DNA of 63,420 nucleotides from DATJFH01 sp035495815 (lineage in GTDB: Bacteria; Acidobacteriota; Terriglobia; Bryobacterales; Bryobacteraceae): assembly GCA_035495815.1 (NCBI GenBank), contig DATJFH010000350.1, positions 1-63,420 on the forward strand, read 5' to 3'. A program made the position numbers and the translations under genes. This document shows positions 9,144 through 17,668 of the stretch, one piece after another. Position 1 is the stretch's first letter. Every line of letters begins with the position of its first letter. A model generated the notes under the pieces. That model had not been told where the DNA came from. It searched no databases and saw only the letters and a program-made list of their open reading frames with translations.

Positions 9144-10988
9144 ATGCTTCATCCGGCTCCCCTCGAGATCGTCATTTTTCTGGTTTTATTTTCCATTTCG
9201 CTGTATGGTTTCTGGCGGCGGTTTGGGCCGGTTTTGGAAACGATCCGGCGGTCGAAGCCGGATCCCGATTTTACTTACAAGCCCGTGGGTCCGCGGCTGC
9301 GGAAGTTCGTATGGGAAGTCCTGCTGCAGGGCAAGGTAATCCGGGAGCGGCCCTTGCCGGGACTGGCGCATGCCTTCGTATTCTGGGGATTCTGCGCCTT
9401 CGCCCTGATCACCCTCGCCCATTTCGCGGCGGGAGTGGGGCTGAACCTGATGCCGGCGGATTACGCGGCGGTCCGCGCCTACCGCTGCTTCGTGGCCCTG
9501 TTCGCGATCGCCGTGGCCGTCTCGATCGCGGGCCTGGCGTTCCGCAGGCTGGTCATTCGCCCGAAGTGGCTGGGCCCGAAAGTATCTGTCGAGTCCGGCT
9601 TCATCGCGCTGTTGATTTTTCTGCTGATGGCGACATACCTGGTGACGTTCGGCGTGGAAGAAGGAAGCACGGCCGGGCGGGTGAACTGGTGGGCGCACAC
9701 GCTGACGCTGCTGATCTTCCTTCCGCTGATTCCGCACACCAAGCACCTGCACCTGGCGCTCAGTCCGGTGACGATCTTTTTCAAGCGGGACGGGTTCAGC
9801 AGGATACCCCCGCTTCGCGATGACGACGATTTCGGCCTGGATACCGGCAAGGACATCACGCAACTGGTCGCGCTGCAGGCTTACTCCTGCGTGGAGTGCG
9901 GCCGGTGCACGGAGCACTGCCCGGCTTACAATACGGGAAAAATCCTGGACCCGAAAAAAATCGCCCTGGGCGTCCGGAATTATCTCAACGATTACGGCGC
10001 CGGGGCGTCCGAGCCCCTCATGGCACGGCACATTTCCGAAGAGGCGGCATTTCAGTGCACGACGTGCGGCGCGTGCGAGGACCAGTGTCCGGTGGGAATC
10101 CAGCACGTGCCGATCATCATCGGGCTGCGGCGCGGAGCGGTCAACACGGGAAAGTGGGAAGACGAGTACGGCACCAAGCTCTTTCTGAACCTGGAGCGCA
10201 ACGGCAATCCCATGGGCTTCGCTTCGGGCGAGCGGCAGAAATTTCTGGAGAAGAGCGAGCTTCCGGTCTACGACGGAACCCAGGAGTATTGCCTGTGGCT
10301 CGGCTGCATGGGGGCGTACGATCCGCAGGGGCGCGAGATCGTGCTGGCGCTGGCGGCGGTGCTGCGGCATCTGGGAGTGACGTTCGGGGTCCTGCGCAAA
10401 GAGCGCTGCAACGGCGATCCGGCGCGCCGGCTGGGCAACGACCTGCTGTTCTCGCAGCTTGCCGAGTCGAATATCGAGCACATCCGGCAGAGCCAGGTGA
10501 AGAAAATGCTGAGCATCTGTCCGCATTGCGTACGGACGATCAGCGAGGACTGGCGGGAGGCCGGCGCCGCCTTCGAGATCGAGCATCACAGCCGGTTTCT
10601 GGCGCGTGTTCAATCGCGGCTTCCGCGGACCGCGGCGCAGGGAAAGGTGGTTTTTCACGATCCGTGCTATCTCGGCCGCTACACGGGAGAATACGAGGAG
10701 CCGCGGCAGGTGGCCGGGATGGCCGGCGAGGTGATCGACCCGCCGCGGGCGCGCAACCGGTCGCGCTGCTGCGGCGCCGGAGGCGGACTGGCGTTCCTGG
10801 GCGAGGAGAAGGGCAAGCGCGTCAACGTGGACCGGGCGGAAGAGCTGGTGGCGACCGGCGCCGAGGTGGTTGGGGCGGCGTGTCCCTTCTGCCACACGAT
10901 GTTTCGCGACGCACTGGCGCAGGTGTCGCAGACTCCGCCGAAACTGCTGGACATCGCGCAGATCGCGGCGGCGTCGCTGAACCGGTAG
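9144..10988 (+). CDS. Membrane iron-sulfur oxidoreductase, EMO/HdrD-like (probable ETF:quinone oxidoreductase)
   Basis: This 614-residue protein has three parts. Residues 1-225 form a nitrate-reductase-gamma-like membrane domain with about five or six helices for heme b. Two [4Fe-4S] ferredoxin motifs follow, CVECGRCTEHCP (about 249-260) and CTTCGACEDQCP (about 306-317). Two cysteine-rich CCG domains complete it (CLWLGCMGAYDP with ERCNGD, and HDPCYLGRYTGEYEE with RSRCCGAGGGLAF). This layout matches the HdrD-like membrane oxidoreductases proposed to take electrons from electron-transfer flavoprotein into the menaquinone pool during fatty-acid or aromatic-acid oxidation. An acyl-CoA dehydrogenase lies one gene away, which fits, although etfAB are not in the window. 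It is followed by a terminator-like hairpin at 10995-11016. Confidence 0.85.
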   Translation: MLHPAPLEIVIFLVLFSISLYGFWRRFGPVLETIRRSKPDPDFTYKPVGPRLRKFVWEVLLQGKVIRERPLPGLAHAFVFWGFCAFALITLAHFAAGVGLNLMPADYAAVRAYRCFVALFAIAVAVSIAGLAFRRLVIRPKWLGPKVSVESGFIALLIFLLMATYLVTFGVEEGSTAGRVNWWAHTLTLLIFLPLIPHTKHLHLALSPVTIFFKRDGFSRIPPLRDDDDFGLDTGKDITQLVALQAYSCVECGRCTEHCPAYNTGKILDPKKIALGVRNYLNDYGAGASEPLMARHISEEAAFQCTTCGACEDQCPVGIQHVPIIIGLRRGAVNTGKWEDEYGTKLFLNLERNGNPMGFASGERQKFLEKSELPVYDGTQEYCLWLGCMGAYDPQGREIVLALAAVLRHLGVTFGVLRKERCNGDPARRLGNDLLFSQLAESNIEHIRQSQVKKMLSICPHCVRTISEDWREAGAAFEIEHHSRFLARVQSRLPRTAAQGKVVFHDPCYLGRYTGEYEEPRQVAGMAGEVIDPPRARNRSRCCGAGGGLAFLGEEKGKRVNVDRAEELVATGAEVVGAACPFCHTMFRDALAQVSQTPPKLLDIAQIAAASLNR

Positions 10989-10994
10989 TCCAGG

Positions 10995-11016
10995 CGCCGG
11001 GCAACCGTTCCCGGCG
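10995..11016 (+). terminator. Hairpin after the EMO-like gene
   Basis: Perfect 7-base stem CGCCGGG / CCCGGCG with an 8-base loop, beginning 6 bases after the stop codon. The position suggests transcript termination or 3'-end stabilisation, but there is no U-tract. Confidence 0.5.
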
Positions 11017-11080
11017 GCCGGGAAACGTATGATCGGGCGGGCATGCGCTTCCGCGTCCCATGAGAAAATAGTTCGAGAGC

Positions 11081-12136
11081 ATGTCTAAGCGGCCCCGGAC
11101 CTGGAAGACCCGACGGATCGAGTGGTTGCGAAAGGCGCGTGAATTCGGACTGGCTGCCAAAGCTCTGGCCTCCACCAGCCACCCCATCGCCGCCCAGATC
11201 ATTCCGATCCGCCGCTGTAACCTCTCCTGCCGGTACTGCAACGAATACGACGAGACGTCTCCGCCCGTGCCGGCCGCGGACATGATCCACCGCATCGACC
11301 GGCTGGCCGCGTTGGGGTTGAGTTCGCTCACTTTTAGCGGAGGCGAGCCGCTGCTGCACCCCGATCTGGACCGGCTGATCCGGCGGGTGCGCGAGCGGGG
11401 TATGCTGGCGGGCGTCATCACCAACGGGTTCCTTCTCAATCCGGACCGCATCGGGCGGTTCAACGCCGCCGGACTCGATTACCTGCAGATCAGCATCGAT
11501 AACGTGGAGCCGGACGATATTTCGATGAAAAGCCTCAAGACTCTGGACGCGCGCCTGGTGATGCTGGCGCGGTACGCCGAGTTTCACGTCAACATCAACT
11601 CGGTGCTCGGGGCCGGCGTCCGCAATCCGGAGGACGCCGCCGCGGTGACGCAGCGCGCCCTGGACCTGGGGCTCACCACCACGGTGGGCATCATCCATGA
11701 CGGAGACGGTCAATTGCGCGCCGTCAGCGAGCGGGAGCGAAGCATCTACGCGCGCATCCGGCGAGTGGCCAAGGGCTCCTACAGCCGTATCAACCAGCAC
11801 AATCCCTACCAGGAGAACCTGCTTGCGGGCAAGCCGAATCACTGGTGGTGGTGCCGCGCCGGCGGACGCTATCTGTACGTCTGCGAGGACGGCCTGGTGC
11901 ACTACTGCTCACAGCAGCGCGGGTATCCGGGCATCCCGCTCGAGCAGTACACCACCGCGGATATCCGCCGCGAGTACCTGACCAAGAAGTCCTGCGCGCC
12001 TTATTGCACCATCTCCTGCGTGCATCAGACTTCGATCGTCGACCGCTGGCGCGATCCGCAGGTGTTCGAATTCTCCTCCCCGCCGAAGAGCCTGGTCTCC
12101 ATCGAGCCTCTGCCCCACGGCTCCGGTGGGGCATGA
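11081..12136 (+). CDS. Radical SAM protein with SPASM-like C-terminal cysteine cluster
   Basis: This 351-residue protein has the radical SAM [4Fe-4S] motif Cys-x3-Cys-x2-Cys in RRCNLSCRYC (about 44-53). The SAM-binding stretch FSGGEPLLHPDL follows, with TNGFLL and DYLQISID typical of the TIM barrel. The last third holds six more cysteines (WWCRAG, VCEDG, HYCSQ, KSCAPYC, ISCVH), resembling a SPASM/twitch auxiliary cluster domain. Such enzymes modify peptides, lipids or small molecules; the substrate here is not recognisable. A lysine/arginine-rich N-terminus without a signal peptide suggests a cytoplasmic or membrane-associated enzyme. It overlaps the PAP2_3 gene (ATGA), so both probably act in one pathway. 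Confidence 0.88.
   Translation: MSKRPRTWKTRRIEWLRKAREFGLAAKALASTSHPIAAQIIPIRRCNLSCRYCNEYDETSPPVPAADMIHRIDRLAALGLSSLTFSGGEPLLHPDLDRLIRRVRERGMLAGVITNGFLLNPDRIGRFNAAGLDYLQISIDNVEPDDISMKSLKTLDARLVMLARYAEFHVNINSVLGAGVRNPEDAAAVTQRALDLGLTTTVGIIHDGDGQLRAVSERERSIYARIRRVAKGSYSRINQHNPYQENLLAGKPNHWWWCRAGGRYLYVCEDGLVHYCSQQRGYPGIPLEQYTTADIRREYLTKKSCAPYCTISCVHQTSIVDRWRDPQVFEFSSPPKSLVSIEPLPHGSGGA
12111..12133 (+). promoter_or_regulatory. Hairpin covering the ribosome-binding site of the PAP2_3 gene
   Basis: TGCCCCAC (12111-12118) and GTGGGGCA (12126-12133) form a perfect 8-base stem with a 7-base loop. The right arm contains the only Shine-Dalgarno-like bases (GGTGGGG) and touches the ATG at 12133. Ribosomes finishing the upstream gene would open it, so translation of the second gene likely depends on the first (inference). 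The stem arms resemble those of the hairpin at 25851-25878. Confidence 0.5.
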
Positions 12137-12981
12137 AGCTGCCCGAATGGGTGCTGGCGGGCTACTTTTCCTATGTGACCGCGCTTTCCTGGATCCTCCC
12201 CCGTTCGCCCGCGGTGCGCGTCCGGATGCTGGCCGTCAACGCTCTGCTGCTGGGTGTTTACGCTCTCCTTCTGGGCACGCCGCGGCTGCGTGAAAGCCTG
12301 GTTGTGCAGCACCTCCGGAACTGGATTCCGCTCGGGCTGATGCTGCTTGCGTACAAGGAGATGGGATGGCTTGCTCCGCCGGTCCATTACCACCGGCTGG
12401 AGCAAACCTGGATCGCATGGGATCGCGTGCTCCTGCGCCAGTGGAAGCTGCGCGACGCGATTGAGATGACCGGACCGGCGCTCCCCGGCCTGCTGGAGCT
12501 GTGCTACCTGCTGGTCTACGCCCTGCCGGTGTTCTGCATGAGCATGCTGTATGTCTACCGCAGGTCCAATTATGCGGGGATGCTGCTGTTCATTTATCTG
12601 CTGGGACTGTTCCTGAGCTACGTGCAGTTTCCGTATTGGCCCTCCGAGCCTCCCAGAGTGGTCTTCCCCGGCGAGGACGCGCCGTCGGCGGACACCCTGC
12701 TTCGACGCTTCAATCATTGGATTCTGGGCGGTTACGGAATCCACACCAGCGTCTTTCCAAGCGCGCATGTTTCGGGCGCATTCGCGGCTGCTTTCGCCAT
12801 GACACGGATCTTCCGCGACAAGCCCTGGCTCTACCGGGGAGTTTTCGTTTACGCGGCGCTGGTGGCGACGGCCACCGTTTACGGCCGGTACCACTACGCC
12901 GTGGATGCGGCGGCGGGCGCGGCGGTCGGTGTCGCGGCGGCGGCGCTGGGGAGGGCCGTCTACGGGACTAAACTGGAATGA
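12133..12981 (+). CDS. PAP2_3-type integral membrane phosphatase/phosphotransferase (Aur1-like)
   Basis: This 282-residue polytopic protein has about six or seven membrane helices. The phosphatase motifs are in the C-terminal half: FPSAHVSGAF (about 214-223) and TVYGRYHYAVDAAAG (about 251-265). The second shows His-x3-Asp without the usual upstream Arg, as in the PAP2_3 branch that includes inositol-phosphorylceramide synthases. Such enzymes act on lipid phosphates or move phospho-head groups between lipids. The ATG overlaps the stop of the radical SAM gene (12133-12136) and defines the start; an earlier in-frame start would lie wholly inside that gene. Together the pair suggests a lipid-modification step, but no substrate is visible. 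Confidence 0.85.
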   Translation: MKLPEWVLAGYFSYVTALSWILPRSPAVRVRMLAVNALLLGVYALLLGTPRLRESLVVQHLRNWIPLGLMLLAYKEMGWLAPPVHYHRLEQTWIAWDRVLLRQWKLRDAIEMTGPALPGLLELCYLLVYALPVFCMSMLYVYRRSNYAGMLLFIYLLGLFLSYVQFPYWPSEPPRVVFPGEDAPSADTLLRRFNHWILGGYGIHTSVFPSAHVSGAFAAAFAMTRIFRDKPWLYRGVFVYAALVATATVYGRYHYAVDAAAGAAVGVAAAALGRAVYGTKLE

Positions 12982-12983
12982 TG

Positions 12984-13040
12984 CGGTTCGCGCTCTTCCT
13001 GCTGACGAGGCCGGCCCGGCCGCAAGCTAGGCGCGAACCG
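12984..13040. terminator. Long inverted repeat between convergent genes
   Basis: CGGTTCGCGC (12984-12993) and GCGCGAACCG (13031-13040) are perfect 10-base complements flanking a 37-base loop that itself contains GGCCGGCCCGGCC. It spans the 45-base convergent gap and the last codons of pntB, fitting a bidirectional terminator. Confidence 0.55.
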
Positions 13041-14397
13041 AAGACAGCTCTTTGACCATGCTGGTCAGCATCGCCTTGGCGTCGCCGAAGAGCATGAGCG
13101 TCTTATCCATGTAATACAGTTCGTTGTCGATCCCGGCGAATCCGGGGCTCATGCCGCGCTTGATCACCATCACGGTGCGGGCGTGGTCGACGTTCAGAAT
13201 CGGCATGCCGTAGATCGGGCTGGACTGGTCATGGCGGGCCGCGGGATTCGTCACGTCGTTGGCGCCGATCACCAAAGCGACATCGGCCTGGGCGAATTCG
13301 GCATTGATGTCGTCCATCTCGAACAGCTTCTCGTACGGAATGTCGGCTTCCGCCAGCAGCACGTTCATGTGGCCCGGCATGCGCCCGGCCACGGGATGGA
13401 TCGCGAAGCGCACGTCCACGCCGCGCCTGGTCAGCGAATCGTAGAGCTCGCGCAGCTTGTGCTGCGCCTGGGCCACTGCCAGGCCGTAGCCCGGAACCAC
13501 GATCACCAGACGCGCCGATTCCAGCATCTCGGCGGCTTCTTCGGCGCCGGCCGATCGCACCGGGCGCTCCTCCACTTCGGCGGCGCGCTCCTGCGCCTGT
13601 CCGAAAGCGCCGAACAGGACGTTGGTGAAGGACCGGTTCATGGCGCGGCACATGATGACGGAGAGAATGAATCCGGAGGACCCGTCGAGCGCGCCGGCGA
13701 TAATCAGCAGCTTGTTGTCCAGGGCGAAACCCATGGCGCTCGCCGACAGGCCCGCGTAGGAGTTGAGCAGCGCGATGACCGTAGGCATGTCCGCGCCGCC
13801 GATGGGGATGATGAGCAGCACGCCGAAGATCAGCGCCAGGGCGGCGAAGACCGGAAACATCCAGGTCTGCTCCGGACTGAGAATCAGCGCCACGCCAAAC
13901 CCGGCGGCGGCGGCGAACAGTCCCAGATTGATGAAGTTCTGGCCGCGGTAAACGAGCGGGCGGCCCGGCAGGATCTCCTGGAGCTTGCCGAACGCCATCA
14001 GGCTACCGGTGAAGGTGAGAAAACCGAGCAGCATCTCGATCACCAGCGCCACCATGACGAAGCCGTGCGGCGTTTCCCGGTAATACTCGGCCGCGCCGAT
14101 CAGCGCCGAGGCCAGCGCGCCGAACGCATGGGAGAGCGCGGTGCGCTGCGGAACCGCGGTCATCGGCATCAGGTACGCCAGCGGCGCGCCGATCGCGGAG
14201 CCCAGCAGGAACGCGATCATGATCCACTCGAAGTTCACCACTTCGTGGCGCAGCAGCGTCCCCACGATGGCGATCAGCATGCCGGCTTCACCGGCCAGCA
14301 CGCCGCGCCGCGCCGAATCCGGCGAGCTCATCCACTTGAGCGAGAGGATGAACAGTCCGGCGGCGACCAGGTAGCTGATCTGGATAGCCGGTCCCAT
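13027..14397 (-). CDS. pntB: NAD(P) transhydrogenase subunit beta
   Basis: This 456-residue subunit carries the transmembrane domain (about residues 1-265, roughly nine helices) and the soluble NADP(H)-binding domain III (about 285-456). Domain III shows VPGYGLAVAQAQH, RFAIHPVAGRMPGHMNVLLAEA, ALVIGANDVTNPAA, PIYGMPIL and FAGIDNELY, all standard PntB signatures. With PntAA and PntAB it couples proton entry to hydride transfer from NADH to NADP+, supplying NADPH. The ATG overlaps the pntAB stop by one base, so subunit stoichiometry is probably kept by translational coupling. The gene ends in an inverted repeat shared with the convergent PAP2_3 gene. Confidence 0.97.
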   Translation of the reverse strand: MGPAIQISYLVAAGLFILSLKWMSSPDSARRGVLAGEAGMLIAIVGTLLRHEVVNFEWIMIAFLLGSAIGAPLAYLMPMTAVPQRTALSHAFGALASALIGAAEYYRETPHGFVMVALVIEMLLGFLTFTGSLMAFGKLQEILPGRPLVYRGQNFINLGLFAAAAGFGVALILSPEQTWMFPVFAALALIFGVLLIIPIGGADMPTVIALLNSYAGLSASAMGFALDNKLLIIAGALDGSSGFILSVIMCRAMNRSFTNVLFGAFGQAQERAAEVEERPVRSAGAEEAAEMLESARLVIVVPGYGLAVAQAQHKLRELYDSLTRRGVDVRFAIHPVAGRMPGHMNVLLAEADIPYEKLFEMDDINAEFAQADVALVIGANDVTNPAARHDQSSPIYGMPILNVDHARTVMVIKRGMSPGFAGIDNELYYMDKTLMLFGDAKAMLTSMVKELSSVRA

Positions 14398-14693
14398 CAG
14401 CGTTTTCCGGACTCGCGCTTTTTGAACATTTTCAACATGCGGTCGGTAATCAGGAATCCGCTCACCAGGTTGATGGTGGAGGCGGTGACGGCCACGAACC
14501 CTAGCACGCTGCTGAGCGCGCTGGCGTCTTTCGCTCCGGCGATCAGGATGGCTCCCACCACCGCGATGGCGGAAATGGCGTTGGTCAGCGACATCAGCGG
14601 GGTATGCAGAAGCGGCGAGACCCGGCGCACGAGCTCGAATCCGAGGAAGGCCGCCAGCATGAACACGAACAGAAGCGATTCGTCGAAGGGCAC
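14397..14693 (-). CDS. pntAB: NAD(P) transhydrogenase subunit alpha part 2 (membrane)
   Basis: The 98-residue protein carries the membrane helices that in E. coli form the C-terminal part of PntA. FVFMLAAFLGFELVRRVSPLLHTPLMSLTNAIS and GAILIAGA are typical of the family, and it ends with a short basic cytoplasmic tail. The start is GTG at 14693, three bases after the pntAA stop. A separate small membrane alpha subunit is the layout known from Rhodospirillum and many other bacteria, so the split is normal rather than damage. Confidence 0.95.
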   Translation of the reverse strand: MPFDESLLFVFMLAAFLGFELVRRVSPLLHTPLMSLTNAISAIAVVGAILIAGAKDASALSSVLGFVAVTASTINLVSGFLITDRMLKMFKKRESGKR

Positions 14694-14696
14694 GGC

Positions 14697-15875
14697 TCAG
14701 TCTCCTTGCACGATGGTGTCGGCCGGGAGCGCCGGCATTTCCTGGAGACGCGGATGGACCACCTGGCCGCCCCAGGTCACCAGCGTCTCGCGGATGATCG
14801 GATCGTCAAGCCGGATCGATATCGCGCCTTCCGGCGCCAGGTGCCGGACAAACATGGCTAAATTCCGCGAGTACATCTGGCTGGCGTGGTAGGGAACCGT
14901 GGACGGCAGATTCAAGGGGCCCAGAATCGTGACGCCGCTCTCGACCACGGTGCGTCCCGGCGCGGTCAACGCGCAGTTGCCGCCGCGCTCGGCCGCCAGA
15001 TCCACCACCACCGAACCGGGGGCCATGCGAGCCACCATCTCCGCGGTGATCAGGACCGGCGCTTTTCTGCCCGGCACGGCGGCGGTGGCGATCACGACGT
15101 CCTGCTGCTCGACCACCCCGGTGAGCACTTCGCGCTGACGCCGGTAGAAATCCTCACCCAGTTCCCTGGCGTAGCCGCCGCGCTCTTCGGCCTGCACGGT
15201 TTCCATCCCGATGGAGACGAACCTGGCGCCGAGGCTCTCGATCTGCTCCCGCACGGCGGCCCGCACGTCATAAGCGGTGACCACGGCGCCAAGACGCCGC
15301 GCCGTGGCGATGGCTTGAAGCCCGGCGACGCCCGCGCCGAGGACGAACACACGGGCCGGCGTGATGGTGCCGGCCGCCGTCATCAGCATGGGGAACATGC
15401 GGGGCAGCCCGTCGGCGGCCAGCAGTGCCGCCTTGTAGCCGGCGACGGTCGCCATCGACGAGAGCGCATCCATGCTTTGGGCGCGCGTGATGCGGGGGAT
15501 CAGTTCCATGGCGAAGCTGGTGACGCCGCGCGCGGCGTAAGCGGCGTATTCGGACGCCGAGCTCAGCGGCTCGCCGAATCCGATCACGACATGGCTCGAA
15601 CGCAGCAGCGGAAGATCGTTGACGAGAGACCCGGGATCCGCCCCCGCCGTTCGCACTTGTAAAATGACTTCGGATTCGCCGAAAACGTCCGCGCGGCGGC
15701 GGGCGATGCGCGCGCCTTTCGACTCGTACTCGGAATCGGGAAAACCGGCGGCCGCCCCGGCTCCGGACTCCACCAGGCATGAGGCGTTGATTTTCGCGAG
15801 TGTTTCCAGGGCCCGCGGTGTCATCGCCACCCGCCGCTCGCCCGGAAAGGTCTCTGCAGGCACGCCGATAGTCAC
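14697..15875 (-). CDS. pntAA: NAD(P) transhydrogenase subunit alpha part 1 (NAD-binding)
   Basis: This 392-residue soluble subunit binds NAD(H). The N-terminus TIGVPAETFPGERRVAMTP is diagnostic. The segment ELIPRITRAQSMDALSSMA and the dinucleotide fold VFVLGAGVAGLQAIATARRLGA are intact. The mobile-loop region and the ending NLPSTVPYHASQMYSRN complete domain I. The start is GTG at 15875 with GGAG about nine bases upstream. It is the first gene of pntAA-pntAB-pntB and is divergent from an HDOD-GAF gene across 167 bases. The fold is shared with alanine dehydrogenase, but the pntAB/pntB neighbours settle the assignment. Confidence 0.96.
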   Translation of the reverse strand: MTIGVPAETFPGERRVAMTPRALETLAKINASCLVESGAGAAAGFPDSEYESKGARIARRRADVFGESEVILQVRTAGADPGSLVNDLPLLRSSHVVIGFGEPLSSASEYAAYAARGVTSFAMELIPRITRAQSMDALSSMATVAGYKAALLAADGLPRMFPMLMTAAGTITPARVFVLGAGVAGLQAIATARRLGAVVTAYDVRAAVREQIESLGARFVSIGMETVQAEERGGYARELGEDFYRRQREVLTGVVEQQDVVIATAAVPGRKAPVLITAEMVARMAPGSVVVDLAAERGGNCALTAPGRTVVESGVTILGPLNLPSTVPYHASQMYSRNLAMFVRHLAPEGAISIRLDDPIIRETLVTWGGQVVHPRLQEMPALPADTIVQGD

Positions 15876-16042
15876 GTTCAGCTTAGCTCCCTATTCCAAT
15901 CTAGCAGGACGCTCCGGGTTAGCTGAGCGTTACCTTCAGTGGAAATCGGTGAAACAGCGTTCTCTCGCGAAAATGAAGGGCGTCGGAGCGCTGTCCCTTA
16001 ACGCGCTTTGATCGGCGGCGGGCCGCCGTATTCGATAAAGTA

Positions 16043-17620
16043 ATGATGTTCGAACGGATGAGCGTGTTTTTGCTGGGCCGTCTACGGGAATCCACGCGAA
16101 CGTCCGATAGTCCTGGAAGGGCGGACGTTCTGAATGTGATCGATTCGCAGTCGAAAAGGGAGAGCCTCGAGACCTGTATCCGGCTCATCCACGGGCAATC
16201 GGATTTGCCCGCGTTCTCTCACCATCTGGCCGAGATGCGGAAAGCCATGGGGGACGAGAGCAGCACGCTCAATCTGCTGACCAACCTGATTCTCAAAAAC
16301 GTCAGCCTCACGGCGCGCGTGCTGCGGCTGGCCAACTCCATCCAATACAACCCGCGCGGCAAGCCGATCCTGAGTGTTTCCCGCGCGGTCACAATGATGG
16401 GATGGGACGCCATCAGCCACCTGGCGGCGGGCGTGCTGGTTTTCGAGCACTTTCGCCGGCAGTCGGACAAGTTGAAGGAGCTGGTGCTGTTGATGCTGCT
16501 CTCGGCGAACCACGCCCGGCAGATCGCCATACGCTCGGGCCTGCGCGGCGTGGAGGAAGCCTACCTGTGCGGGCTGTTCCGCAATCTGGGCGAGCTGGTG
16601 CTCGCCTGCTATCTTCCAGTCGACTATGCGCGCGTGGCGGAAGAGATCGGCGGGGGGGTGACCGAAGCCGAGGCCTGCGAACGGGTGTTCCATTTTCATT
16701 ACGAAGATCTCGGCAAGGCGATGGCCCGGCGCTGGAATCTGCCGGAAACGGTCGGCAGCTGCATGGATCCGCCCGATTTCTCGGCGCCTCGATGCGAACT
16801 GGAGCGGCTGCGCACCATCACCTGCTTCAGCCACGCGCTGTCCACCGCGGTCTACCGAAAAGACCGTTCGGAAAGCGAAGCGGCCCTGAAAGCCCTGATC
16901 AAGAAATACGGTCAGGCGCTGCCCGTGAAGGAGAGTGAGATTCCGGCCATTCTCGAGTCGGCCGTGTTCGAGACGGAGGACACCTTCCGCGCCGCCAGCC
17001 TGCCGATGGACCGCGCCAGCCTGGGCAGGCGGATCCTGGCCGCCACCGGGCTTCAGAACGAACCCGCAGGCGGCGAGCGGGAAACCGCGCCGCAGACCTC
17101 CACCGCTTCGGACGTTCTGGCCAATCTGGTGGCCGAGTTGCGGGCCATGCTCAATTCCGGCGAGGACTTCGAGCTGAACGGGGCTTTGATGATGATCCTC
17201 GAAGCGATCTACCGCGGGACGGGCGTCGATCGCGTTCTGTTCTGCCTGGTGGATGCCGGGCGGTGCTGGATTCAGGCGCGGCTCGGAGTCGGCGCGGACG
17301 TGGAGCCGCTCATCGACAAGTTCCGGTTTCCCATTTCAATCCGCTCGGGCCCGATCGGCTCCGCGCTGCTTGGCAAGGAGGACGTGATCCTGGACGCGGG
17401 AGCCTGCGCGCGCTACCAGCGGTCGGCTTTCATGCGCGTAGCCGGCGCCACGTCGCTTGGAGTGCTGCCGCTGGTTGTCAACGACATTGCCATCGGGTGT
17501 CTGTATTTCGACAGCGCGTCGGAGAGCTTCGCGATCGACCCGCGCGCGCGCCGGGAGATTCTGGAGCTGCGCGACTTCGCCGTCCAGGCGATCGTCCGGA
17601 AGCGCCCGCCGTCGCGTTGA
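16043..17620 (+). CDS. HDOD-GAF domain protein
   Basis: This 525-residue cytoplasmic protein combines an HDOD domain (about 50-260) with a C-terminal GAF domain (about 355-515). HDOD is a catalytically inert relative of the HD phosphohydrolase fold used as a signalling scaffold. Visible HDOD hallmarks are SLTARVLRLANSIQYNP, ISVSRAVTMMG-type wording, and YLCGLFRNLGELVLACY. No DNA-binding or enzymatic output domain is seen, so it probably relays a small-molecule signal by protein contact; its partner is unknown. The 5' region contains a CGGCGG/CCGCCG hairpin at 16013-16028. Two adjacent methionines (16043 and 16046) are both possible starts. The downstream urease cluster is convergent. Confidence 0.85.
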   Translation: MMFERMSVFLLGRLRESTRTSDSPGRADVLNVIDSQSKRESLETCIRLIHGQSDLPAFSHHLAEMRKAMGDESSTLNLLTNLILKNVSLTARVLRLANSIQYNPRGKPILSVSRAVTMMGWDAISHLAAGVLVFEHFRRQSDKLKELVLLMLLSANHARQIAIRSGLRGVEEAYLCGLFRNLGELVLACYLPVDYARVAEEIGGGVTEAEACERVFHFHYEDLGKAMARRWNLPETVGSCMDPPDFSAPRCELERLRTITCFSHALSTAVYRKDRSESEAALKALIKKYGQALPVKESEIPAILESAVFETEDTFRAASLPMDRASLGRRILAATGLQNEPAGGERETAPQTSTASDVLANLVAELRAMLNSGEDFELNGALMMILEAIYRGTGVDRVLFCLVDAGRCWIQARLGVGADVEPLIDKFRFPISIRSGPIGSALLGKEDVILDAGACARYQRSAFMRVAGATSLGVLPLVVNDIAIGCLYFDSASESFAIDPRARREILELRDFAVQAIVRKRPPSR

Positions 17621-17668
17621 GTCGCGCGCGCCGTGGGGCAGATTCTTCCGGATCGCTTGAGCCTCTGG

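Noticed and set aside
9186..10895. 569-residue open frame antisense to the EMO-like gene
   Set aside because: No motifs, and the sense frame holds all ferredoxin and CCG cysteines.
14397..15875. Split pntA as a broken gene
   Set aside because: Separate PntAA and PntAB subunits are a normal arrangement in many bacteria, and each part has its own start and full domain.
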